Below, piece after piece: positions 1-5,897 of a stretch of 5,897 bases of DNA (position 1 is its first letter; every line of letters begins with the position of its first letter). The translations under genes and the position numbers were made by a program. The stretch is from Sulfurovum sp. Lineage in GTDB: Bacteria > Campylobacterota > Campylobacteria > Campylobacterales > Sulfurovaceae. The stretch lies in the NCBI GenBank assembly GCA_016744875.1, contig JADGDL010000067.1:1-5897 (forward strand), given 5' to 3'. The notes under the pieces were generated by a model. The model ran no database searches. It saw only the letters and a program-made list of their open reading frames with translations, and had not been told where the DNA came from.

Positions 1-319
1 AGACAACCCGGCAAAAGCAGATAAACATTTTGATGCTACTAAACCAGATCCTTCTAGTTCTTCAGCACCTTATAAGATCTACAATATTGGACACAATGCA
101 CCTTTATCACTTATGACATTTGTAGAAACATTGGAGGGAGAACTAGGTAAACATGCTAATAAGAACTTTATGGACATACAAGATGGTGATGTGGTGTCCA
201 CATATGCAGATGTAAGTGGTCTTATGGAAGATTTTGGATATAGCTCTGATACACCTTTAGATAAAGGGATATCAGAATTTGTTCTTTGGTATAGAAATTT
301 TTATAAAGAAAAAGAATGA
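1..319 (+). CDS. UDP-glucuronate 4-epimerase-type NAD-dependent epimerase, C-terminal part (5' truncated by window)
   Basis: The reading frame is open from base 2 (first full codon GAC) to the TGA at 317-319, giving 105 visible residues, so the start lies upstream of the window. The ATG at 113 is an internal Met and not a start. The visible part matches the C-terminal substrate-binding lobe of extended short-chain dehydrogenase/reductase epimerases of the CapI/LspL/WbpP type. A Ser-rich linker is followed by APYKIYNIG, then LMTFVETLEGELGK, then a GDVVSTYADVSGL segment and a final GISEFVLWYRNFYKE. Family knowledge: these cytosolic enzymes interconvert UDP-glucuronate and UDP-galacturonate, or the matching N-acetylhexosamines, as donors for LPS or capsule. 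The NAD-binding Rossmann motif and the catalytic Tyr-x3-Lys are outside the window, so exact substrate specificity cannot be judged. The gene ends in an ATGA overlap with the next gene, suggesting translational coupling. Confidence 0.88.
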   Translation, partial: DNPAKADKHFDATKPDPSSSSAPYKIYNIGHNAPLSLMTFVETLEGELGKHANKNFMDIQDGDVVSTYADVSGLMEDFGYSSDTPLDKGISEFVLWYRNFYKEKE

Positions 320-1350
320 AACGTTTCTTAATTTATATTTCAGAAGCATATGGGATACCTATAGGCATACCTCTGCAAAATGAAATAGAGAAAAGAGGTT
401 ATGAAGTTAAGTGGTTTTGTGATGATCTGGAAGTAGAGAGTCATCTCGATATAAGTGAAGTGCTCTTCATCAGTATTGATGACGTCATGACTTATGATCC
501 AGATGTTGTACTGGCAACAAGTAATATTGTTCCAGATTTTTTCCCAGGTATCAAAGTACAGGTTTTTCATGGCTTTTCTGTGGGTAAAAGAGCAGAAGCA
601 AAAGGACACTTCAATATACGAGGTTTTTTTGATCTCTATTGTACACAAGGGCCAACGACCACTGCACCTTTCTTATTATTACAGAAAAAACACAAATATT
701 TTAAAGTGGTAGAGACAGGATGGTCAAAAGTTGATCCTCTTTTTCCCTTAGATACTAAGATGGCCAAGAGTATCCCAACCATTATGATCAGTTCTACGTT
801 TACTACGCGTTTAAGTCTGGCCAAAAATCCAGAAGTTGTAGAAGAGATAAAGAGACTCTCGAAGAGTGGAAAATGGAAGTTCATATCTGTCTTACACCCT
901 AAGATGGAAAAAGAGATCGTGGCTAGATTTAAATCTTTTGAAAATGATCACTTTAACTTTTATGATACAACAGACCTCGTTCCAATATATAAACAAGCAG
1001 ATGTGATGCTTTCTGATACTACGTCAGCTATCACGGAGTTCATTCTTCAGAAAAAACCTGTGGTTACGATTAATAATAATAAACCAGCAAACTATATGAT
1101 AAATATAACTCAGGCAGATGAAATTGAAAAAGCACTTGAATATGCATTGAGTAGACCTGTGGAGATCATGGCAAATATTGATCGCTTTGTAAAAGAGACT
1201 CACCCTTATAATGATGGAAGATCAAGTGAAAGAGTGATTAATGCCTGTTTGAATTTTTTAGAACATGATACGGTCAAGAGAAAACCTTTAAATCTTATCA
1301 GGCGCTATAAGATCCGTCAAAAATTAAAACATTTAAAATTTGGAAAGTGA
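316..1350 (+). CDS. CDP-glycerol glycerophosphotransferase-family protein (TagB/TagF-like)
   Basis: This is a 344-residue protein whose ATG overlaps the upstream stop (ATGA at 316-319); only a weak purine-rich stretch precedes it, so translation is probably coupled. It reads as a GT-B-like glycerophosphotransferase of the TagB/TagF family. VFHGFSVGKR carries the family His-Gly (H85-G86), and GWSKVDPLF (135-143) follows. SVLHPKM holds the second conserved His-Pro (H194-P195). DVMLSDTTSAITEFI (229-243) matches the phosphate-binding 'SD-S/T-S' segment with a following Glu, and HPYNDGRSSERV (296-307) matches the usual closing motif. The tail (about 320-344) is strongly basic and could aid membrane association. 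Family knowledge: such enzymes transfer glycerol-phosphate or ribitol-phosphate from CDP-polyols to a lipid-linked glycan at the cytoplasmic face. Here the acceptor and donor are unknown. No CDP-glycerol synthase (TagD) is in the window, so the donor could be another CDP- or phospho-compound. The family call is firm but the substrate is not. Confidence 0.82.
   Translation: MKRFLIYISEAYGIPIGIPLQNEIEKRGYEVKWFCDDLEVESHLDISEVLFISIDDVMTYDPDVVLATSNIVPDFFPGIKVQVFHGFSVGKRAEAKGHFNIRGFFDLYCTQGPTTTAPFLLLQKKHKYFKVVETGWSKVDPLFPLDTKMAKSIPTIMISSTFTTRLSLAKNPEVVEEIKRLSKSGKWKFISVLHPKMEKEIVARFKSFENDHFNFYDTTDLVPIYKQADVMLSDTTSAITEFILQKKPVVTINNNKPANYMINITQADEIEKALEYALSRPVEIMANIDRFVKETHPYNDGRSSERVINACLNFLEHDTVKRKPLNLIRRYKIRQKLKHLKFGK
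1342..1347 (+). promoter_or_regulatory. Ribosome binding site choosing the ATG at 1355
   Basis: GGAAAG lies seven bases upstream of the ATG at 1355 and sits within the last codons of the preceding gene. It supports 1355 as the start over the in-frame TTG at 1340, which would overlap the upstream gene by 11 bases and has only AT-rich sequence before it. Confidence 0.55.
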
Positions 1351-1354
1351 TATT

Positions 1355-2401
1355 ATGAAAGAACCTTTCATTTGGGATCAATACTCAGACCAACCGTATC
1401 CTATTAAAGATAAAGTTTATAAAAATGATATGCGGAAAAAGCATATTTGGGACTATATCCCTTTATTTTTTACAAACATACTTTTTTTTCCTCTTAGTAT
1501 TCTACTTATGTCTTTGTTTAAGAGTAGCAAAGTAGCAAAAGAGAGCTTTTATGGCATGGGTGTAGATCTAGACAAGGGTGAAGTACAAAAGGAGCTTATA
1601 GAGGAATTGGGAGTAAAACATCTTTTGATACGAATGCCACTTTGGGAAATGCATAGAGTAGGGGAGTATGCGGCTTTTGCCAGATCTTTTGGGGAAGATA
1701 AAAAAATACTTTTAAATATACTTCAAGACAGAGAACATATAGAAGATGAGAATTTACTTCAAAAAGATATTGAGATCATATTTGAACATTTTTCTTCTTT
1801 TGTAAACGAGTATCAGATCGGGAATGCCATTAACCGCACAAAATGGGGATTCTTTTCGATGAAAGAGTATTTGAAGTGGTATGAGACTATTCAAAAGATA
1901 CGAAATAAAAAATACCCAGGTTTAAAACTTATAGGCTCTTCTGTCATAGATTTTGAATACCACTATACTATTCGTACACTTTTTAACTTTTTCTCTATTA
2001 AATATGATAAGTTTTCATCGCTCTTATATGTCGATAGACGTGGTGCACCAAACAATACACAAATGGGAATATTTGACACTAAAAACAAAATATCCATGCT
2101 GTATGCCCTTGTAAAACTCTCACCCAAAACAACAAATGAAATATATATAACAGAGGTCAACTGGCCACTTTCAAATACTGCTCCATATGCACCTACTTCA
2201 GAAGTAGAGTGTGTGAGTGAAGAAGAGTATGCAAAGTTTATGCTGGAGTATTTACACACTGCAAAAGAGAGTGGAAAGATACAGAGGGTCTATTGGCATC
2301 AACTCGTAGCTGCTGGGTATGGTTTAGTGGATGACAGAGGTACTAAAATACGTAAAACTGAAGCATTTGAGAAGTTTAAAAGACTGATCAATAAAAAATA
2401 A
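1355..2401 (+). CDS. Membrane-anchored clan GH-A-like (TIM-barrel) glycosidase homologue, possibly catalytically altered
   Basis: This encodes 348 residues from the ATG at 1355, four bases after the upstream stop; an in-frame TTG at 1340 would add five. A charged N-terminus (1-30) leads into one hydrophobic helix (about 33-55, rich in Leu/Phe/Ile). The remaining 290 residues read like a (beta/alpha)8 barrel of clan GH-A (GH5/GH39-like). A GMGVDL strand (67-72) comes first, then LLIRMPLWE with an Arg (R93) where the clan has one after strand 2. YQIGNAINRTKWG (153-165) occupies the strand 4 place, EIYITEVNW (262-270) fits strand 7 with nucleophile candidate E267, and RVYWHQL (311-317) plus GLVD fits strand 8. 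The usual Asn-Glu acid/base pair at strand 4 reads Asn157-Ala158, so ordinary retaining hydrolysis is doubtful. There is no cleavable signal peptide; Lys/Arg flank both sides of the helix, so topology is unclear. Context implies a role on a surface glycan. The fold call is by eye, and no specific function is recognised. Confidence 0.6.
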   Translation: MKEPFIWDQYSDQPYPIKDKVYKNDMRKKHIWDYIPLFFTNILFFPLSILLMSLFKSSKVAKESFYGMGVDLDKGEVQKELIEELGVKHLLIRMPLWEMHRVGEYAAFARSFGEDKKILLNILQDREHIEDENLLQKDIEIIFEHFSSFVNEYQIGNAINRTKWGFFSMKEYLKWYETIQKIRNKKYPGLKLIGSSVIDFEYHYTIRTLFNFFSIKYDKFSSLLYVDRRGAPNNTQMGIFDTKNKISMLYALVKLSPKTTNEIYITEVNWPLSNTAPYAPTSEVECVSEEEYAKFMLEYLHTAKESGKIQRVYWHQLVAAGYGLVDDRGTKIRKTEAFEKFKRLINKK

Positions 2402-2403
2402 TA

Positions 2404-2973
2404 CTAATGAGAGAATGCGTCATCGACTGCTTGGCATAGTATGTGACCTACCAGTATATGCATTTCTTGTATACGAGGTGTATCCTCTGAAGGAATGATA
2501 AGGTTTAGATCACAGATGTCATTCATTTTTCCTCCAGCTCTTCCAGACATACCTAGCGTGCTACACCCAATTTTTTTCGCTGTCTCAAGTGCAGAGATGA
2601 TATTATCAGAGTTTCCAGATGTGGAGATACCGATGAGCAGATCACCTGGGTTAGCTAAAGCTTCAACCTGTCTATCAAATACACGTCCATATCCATAATC
2701 ATTAGAGATGGCTGTAAGTGCTGAAGTATCAGTAGTGAGTGCAATGGCAGGTAAACCTTTCCTTTCACTCTTATATCGGCCAGTAAGCTCTGCTGCAATG
2801 TGTTGTGCATCAGCGGCAGACCCACCATTTCCTACAAGAAGTACCTTATTACCGGACTTGAGTGTTTTTACCATGAGTTTGGATGCACTTCGGATACTGG
2901 GTATCATTGTTTCTATAGTTTTACTTATGGTTTCTTGGTGGGCTTGAAGTTCTTTCTGAATCATACTTAACAT
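2404..2973 (-). CDS. gmhA: Phosphoheptose isomerase (sedoheptulose-7-phosphate isomerase)
   Basis: This 189-residue protein has the normal length for GmhA, a single SIS-domain cytosolic enzyme. It converts D-sedoheptulose 7-phosphate to D-glycero-D-manno-heptose 7-phosphate, the first step of ADP-heptose synthesis. VGNGGSAADAQHIAAELTGRY (47-67) is the hallmark phosphosugar loop and includes H58 and E62. GISTSGNSDN (115-124) is the second phosphate-binding Ser/Thr loop. RIQEMHILVGH (167-177) contributes Q169 and H177. H58, E62, Q169 and H177 correspond to the metal/catalytic set described for characterised GmhA proteins, so the enzyme looks intact. The start ATG (2971-2973) overlaps the end of hldE by seven bases, which suggests translational coupling. 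An in-frame ATG at 2962-2964 (Met4) is a possible alternative. Its stop is only two bases from the stop of the convergent gene. Confidence 0.96.
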   Translation of the reverse strand: MLSMIQKELQAHQETISKTIETMIPSIRSASKLMVKTLKSGNKVLLVGNGGSAADAQHIAAELTGRYKSERKGLPAIALTTDTSALTAISNDYGYGRVFDRQVEALANPGDLLIGISTSGNSDNIISALETAKKIGCSTLGMSGRAGGKMNDICDLNLIIPSEDTPRIQEMHILVGHILCQAVDDAFSH

Positions 2974-4397
2974 AACTTATTCTCTATCTTTTTGATCAAA
3001 TTACTTGTACTTTTACCTTCTACAAAGTCAATTAATATTACTTTGTCGGCGATATCTGATCCAATAACCTCTTTCTCTACATAGTCTGCACCTTTGACCA
3101 GTATTTGGGGTGAAATACGTTTAATAAGTTCATACGGTGTGTCTTCCGTAAAGGGTACAACATAATCTACACTTTCAAGTGAAGCAAGTAAAAAGGCTCT
3201 GTCTTCAAGTAGATTGACAGGTCTAGTGGCACCTTTAAGTCTTGTGACACTTTCATCACTGTTAAGACCAACTATAAGTACATTTCCTAGTGCTTTTGCT
3301 TGTTCCAGATAGCTGGCATGTCCTCGATGTAAGATATCAAAACAGCCGTTGGTAAAGATGATCTTTCTGTTTTGTTCTTTCAGCCTTTTTGCTATACGTG
3401 TGATCTGGTCAAAATCTTTTAGTTTATTTTGAGCTTGTCCTTTGTTGAGAGAGTGCTCATATGCTTCAATTTCATTCAATGTAACCGTAGCAGAACCTAC
3501 TTTTTCGACAACTACTGCCGCAGCTTTATTTGCAAATATACAGGATTCCTGCAGTGTGAATCCTGATACCATAGCAATACCCAATGAAGCTAAAACAGTA
3601 TCCCCTGCACCTGTGACATCATAAACTTCTCTTGCTACAGTTGGTATGATAGACATAGCATCTTCAAAAAGTGCGATACCATCTTCACTAAGTGTAATCA
3701 GTGTGCTATCAAGCTGTAATTCTTTTTTGAGTTTAAATCCTGCCTCTTGAAGAGAACTATTGTCATTAATTTCTATTCGCGTGGCAAGACCGGCTTCTTT
3801 TTTGTTTGGGGTGAGTAGTGTTGCGCCTTTGTATTTACTGTAGTCTGTCCCTTTTGGGTCGACAAGCACAGGTTTGTTCATATCTCTTGCCAAGTTTATG
3901 ATATCTTGGGTTAGCGTAGGGGTAAGTACACCTTTGCCATAGTCAGAGAGTAGAATGGCATCATAATGAAAAAAGTTTTTTTTGAGTGATTCTAGGAGTT
4001 CAAACTGTGAAGTAAGTGAAATGTTATCTGTTGTCTCCGTATCATAACGAATAACCTGTTGGGAAGAAGCAATAATACGACTTTTTTTAGTGGTGATACG
4101 TGCTGTTTCATTGATGATACCTGTTTCATACAAGGGTGTTTGTGAAAGAAGTTCATGAAGTTCTTCTGCATCTCTATCATCACCTATTACAGAAAAGAGA
4201 GATACTTTTGCATCAAGTGAATGTAAATTATTAACAACATTCCCCGCACCACCAAGAACAGTACTTTTTTTATTTGTAGAAACTATTTGAACGGGTGCTT
4301 CAGGAGAGATACGCTTACATTCACCCCAAATATAATGGTCAATCATCAAATCACCTATGACAGCGATATGTGGCTTTTTGGTACGTATTCTATCCAT
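2967..4397 (-). CDS. hldE: Bifunctional heptose-7-phosphate kinase / heptose-1-phosphate adenylyltransferase
   Basis: This is a 476-residue cytosolic enzyme with the usual full-length two-domain layout. The N-terminal ribokinase/PfkB domain (about 1-315) shows GDLMIDHYIWG (15-25), the glycine-rich LGGAGNVVNN (48-57), LLTPNKKEA (194-202) and the ATP signature DVTGAGDTV (260-268) with catalytic base D266. It phosphorylates heptose 7-phosphate at C1. The C-terminal nucleotidyltransferase domain (about 344-476) begins FTNGCFDILHRGHASYL, giving the HxGH motif at H357-H360, followed by VGLNSDESV (376-384). The closing GKSTSNLIKKI (461-471) is the expected ST-S/T phosphate-contacting segment. This domain makes ADP-D-glycero-beta-D-manno-heptose after GmhB has removed the 7-phosphate. 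AGGA (minus strand, 4405-4408) sits seven bases before the ATG. The gene lies 23 bases after gmhB and overlaps gmhA by seven bases, consistent with one transcript. No key residue is missing. Confidence 0.97.
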   Translation of the reverse strand: MDRIRTKKPHIAVIGDLMIDHYIWGECKRISPEAPVQIVSTNKKSTVLGGAGNVVNNLHSLDAKVSLFSVIGDDRDAEELHELLSQTPLYETGIINETARITTKKSRIIASSQQVIRYDTETTDNISLTSQFELLESLKKNFFHYDAILLSDYGKGVLTPTLTQDIINLARDMNKPVLVDPKGTDYSKYKGATLLTPNKKEAGLATRIEINDNSSLQEAGFKLKKELQLDSTLITLSEDGIALFEDAMSIIPTVAREVYDVTGAGDTVLASLGIAMVSGFTLQESCIFANKAAAVVVEKVGSATVTLNEIEAYEHSLNKGQAQNKLKDFDQITRIAKRLKEQNRKIIFTNGCFDILHRGHASYLEQAKALGNVLIVGLNSDESVTRLKGATRPVNLLEDRAFLLASLESVDYVVPFTEDTPYELIKRISPQILVKGADYVEKEVIGSDIADKVILIDFVEGKSTSNLIKKIENKLC

Positions 4398-4420
4398 GCA
4401 TTCATCCTACGTTTAAATCT

Positions 4421-4951
4421 TTATACTATTTTACCTTGATTTTCTTCTAAATACTCTTTGCATTGAAGGATAGACTCAAAACTATAGGTACTATTGACAA
4501 TATTTATATCCCCAATCGCAATACTGTTTGGGATATGGGCATTTAAAGCTAGGTCGATATCACTTTGTTTATCACCTATTATCCACGAATTTTGTAAGTT
4601 TATAGGGTACTTTTTTAAAATGTTGTCTATCATACCTGTAGCAGGTTTCCTACAATTACAGTTGTCCTCGGGTGTATGTGGACAGTATTGTACTTCTTGT
4701 ATATCTATATGCTCTTTATGCAATGCTTCAATCATCCATTGTGTTAAGATTTCAAAATCTTTTTGTGTATAATATTTACGGCCAATACCCGATTGATTCG
4801 TTACAATAAAGAGTAGATATCCAGCGTCTGTAAAAAAATGTAATAGATCAAAAATATTTTTTGTAAATTCAAATTTGTCTACTTGGGAAATATACCCGTG
4901 ATCTACATTTATAATACCGTCACGGTCTAAAAATAATGCTTTTTTTAACAT
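4421..4951 (-). CDS. gmhB: D-glycero-beta-D-manno-heptose-1,7-bisphosphate 7-phosphatase
   Basis: This is a 176-residue HAD-superfamily (histidinol-phosphatase-like) cytosolic phosphatase. It removes the 7-phosphate of heptose 1,7-bisphosphate between the two HldE reactions. FLDRDGIINVD (7-17) supplies nucleophile D9 and acid/base D11. IVTNQSGIGR (49-58) is HAD motif 2. YCPHTPEDNCNCRKP (89-103) gives the zinc-binding set C90, H92, C98, C100 and the conserved K102. IIGDKQSDID (124-133) is motif 4 with D127 and D131. Length and motifs match the stand-alone GmhB family, and the zinc loop separates it from generic HAD phosphatases. AGAGG (minus strand, 4956-4960) lies just upstream of the ATG and fits the chosen start. 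It sits 32 bases downstream of the sugar transferase and 23 before hldE. In Campylobacter jejuni hldD separates gmhB from hldE; here it does not. Confidence 0.95.
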   Translation of the reverse strand: MLKKALFLDRDGIINVDHGYISQVDKFEFTKNIFDLLHFFTDAGYLLFIVTNQSGIGRKYYTQKDFEILTQWMIEALHKEHIDIQEVQYCPHTPEDNCNCRKPATGMIDNILKKYPINLQNSWIIGDKQSDIDLALNAHIPNSIAIGDINIVNSTYSFESILQCKEYLEENQGKIV

Positions 4952-4983
4952 AGTGCCTCTTTCGTATAGGTGTTATGAGCGTA

Positions 4984-5897
4984 TTAGTGAGCACCTTCTC
5001 GTTTAAGTACTGTTTTAACTGTTTTAAACAATATCACTATATCAATCCAAAGTGACCAGTTCAATACATACCACTTATCAGTTTCGATCCTAAAGTCATA
5101 GTCTGTATCACTGCGCCCACTGACTTGCCATAAACCAGTAATACCAGGCTTCACCATAAAGTAATATTCTGCATCTTCTTTGTAATAATTATCTATCTCT
5201 TCTTGTACTACGGGTCTTGGACCAACAAAGTTCATTTCACCTTTAAGCACATTAAAGATCTGTGGCAATTCATCCAGTGATGTTTTTCTTAAAAAATTTC
5301 CAATTTTGGTGATTCTTGGATCATTTTTTAATTTAAAATTCTTCTCCCACTCTTCTTTGATATCTGGATCTTCTGTAAGAAGCTTATCCAGTCTCTCTTT
5401 AGCATCACTGTACATACTTCTAAATTTCAATGTTGGTATAGTTTTCCCATTTTGTCCTACACGATTGTGAGCAAAAATCACAGGGCCCTTGGATTCTTTT
5501 TTGATGAGTATAGCAAAGATACCAATAAGAGGTAGAAGTATAGGCAGCAAAGCAATTGCCAGTAGATAGTTAAATGATTGTTGAAACACCCTACGGTACC
5601 AGCTCTTCAATCTATTTTTGTATACAATGAGGTTTGTACGTGTATTGGAGAGTTCATAGATATGTGAATGTGTCAGATCATAATCCCGCATTAAAGGGAT
5701 AAATATTACTTCATGCTTTTTTTTGATCTGGCATGCGAGTACTTTTTTCAGTGATTCTGGGTTGCTTCCTGAAGAGTTTACAAAAATAGTTGAGAGCTCT
5801 TCATCCTTTTTGGGTTTAACATAGCCTAGATAAGGATTGCCATAGATCTCTGCAGTTAAAAAAGGGTCTTTTCCGTAAATTTCAGCTTTTTTACACC
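4984..5897 (-). CDS. WbaP-type undecaprenyl-phosphate sugar-1-phosphate transferase, 5' end outside window
   Basis: The frame is open from the window edge (first full codon TGT at 5893-5895) to the TAA at 4984-4986, giving 303 visible residues. The ATG at 5689-5691 is internal, because upstream codons in frame encode a coherent soluble domain ending in KKHEVIFIPLM, as in the linker domain of long WbaP proteins. Counting from that Met, a basic stretch precedes a hydrophobic membrane helix (about 41-63). The catalytic bacterial sugar transferase domain follows: HNRVGQNGK (75-83), LKFRSMY (88-94), SLDELPQ with the Asp-Glu dyad D140-E141, NFVGPRP (154-160), GITGLWQVSGRSD (183-195), and a tail with NWSLWIDI and a final GAH. 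Family knowledge: these monotopic/polytopic inner-membrane enzymes move hexose-1-phosphate (often Gal or Glc) from UDP-sugar to undecaprenyl phosphate, starting O-antigen, capsule or exopolysaccharide repeats. Sugar specificity cannot be read here. A stand-alone PglC-like enzyme is unlikely given the N-terminal extension. Confidence 0.9.
   Translation of the reverse strand, partial: CKKAEIYGKDPFLTAEIYGNPYLGYVKPKKDEELSTIFVNSSGSNPESLKKVLACQIKKKHEVIFIPLMRDYDLTHSHIYELSNTRTNLIVYKNRLKSWYRRVFQQSFNYLLAIALLPILLPLIGIFAILIKKESKGPVIFAHNRVGQNGKTIPTLKFRSMYSDAKERLDKLLTEDPDIKEEWEKNFKLKNDPRITKIGNFLRKTSLDELPQIFNVLKGEMNFVGPRPVVQEEIDNYYKEDAEYYFMVKPGITGLWQVSGRSDTDYDFRIETDKWYVLNWSLWIDIVILFKTVKTVLKREGAH

Noticed and set aside
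340..884. Open frames on the minus strand and in another plus-strand frame within the glycerophosphotransferase gene
   Set aside because: They lie fully inside a gene with clear family motifs. Their translations are Cys/Phe/Ile-rich with no recognisable domain, as expected of shadow frames.
2402..2460. Possible terminator at the convergent junction
   Set aside because: No clear GC-rich stem with a following T-run on either strand was found by eye.
2495..2947. Plus-strand open frames opposite gmhA
   Set aside because: They are antisense to a complete gmhA with all key residues. The translations are low-information and lack a convincing ribosome binding site.
4494..4772. Plus-strand open frame of 92 codons opposite gmhB, Cys- and Ile-rich and looking membrane-like
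   Set aside because: It is the reverse complement of the HAD and zinc-loop coding region. The Cys/Ile/Ser bias is a shadow of gmhB codons.
4952..4983. Possible promoter between the sugar transferase and gmhB
   Set aside because: The 32-base gap contains the gmhB ribosome binding site and no convincing -10/-35 pair; co-transcription is simpler.
5820..5897. AEIYG appears twice within about a dozen residues of the sugar transferase, suggesting a small tandem repeat
   Set aside because: The two copies use different codons (GCTGAAATTTACGGA and GCAGAGATCTATGGC), so there is no DNA repeat; probably chance.
1..5897. Signs of a defence system, mobile element or CRISPR array
   Set aside because: All sequence is accounted for by seven glycan-related genes; no direct-repeat array, transposase, integrase or toxin-antitoxin motif was seen.

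Overview
The window looks like part of a surface-polysaccharide (LPS O-chain or capsule) biosynthesis locus of a Gram-negative bacterium. The DNA is AT-rich. Genes are packed end to end with gaps of at most about 30 bases. A complete ADP-heptose module (gmhB, hldE, gmhA) is present. Together with the protein style (short, Lys/Ile-rich, Campylobacter/Sulfurovum/Sulfurimonas-like), this suggests a Campylobacterota (epsilonproteobacterial) genome. That assignment is an inference from style and gene content, not a database match. There is no rRNA, tRNA, CRISPR array, insertion sequence or obvious mobile element, and no gene-free stretch longer than about 35 bases.

Left half, plus strand (1-2401): three tightly coupled genes. 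The first is the 3' end of a UDP-glucuronate 4-epimerase-type sugar-nucleotide epimerase. The second is a CDP-glycerol glycerophosphotransferase-family protein that starts inside the epimerase stop codon (ATGA). The third is a membrane-anchored protein that reads like a clan GH-A TIM-barrel glycosidase but appears to have lost the usual acid/base glutamate. This third protein is the least explained gene in the window.

Right half, minus strand (2404-5897): four genes read right to left. They are a WbaP-type polyprenyl-phosphate sugar-1-phosphate transferase (5' end outside the window), gmhB, hldE and gmhA. The two operons converge with only two bases between their stop codons.

How they fit together: GmhA, HldE and GmhB turn sedoheptulose-7-phosphate into ADP-D-glycero-beta-D-manno-heptose in the cytoplasm. 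The WbaP-like enzyme starts a glycan on undecaprenyl phosphate at the inner membrane. The epimerase would supply a UDP-galacturonate-type donor. The glycerophosphotransferase-like protein probably adds a polyol-phosphate or similar phospho-substituent. The GH-like protein may trim, bind or modify the glycan. The final epimerase of the heptose pathway, HldD, is not in the window. The steps after precursor synthesis are inferred from context only.
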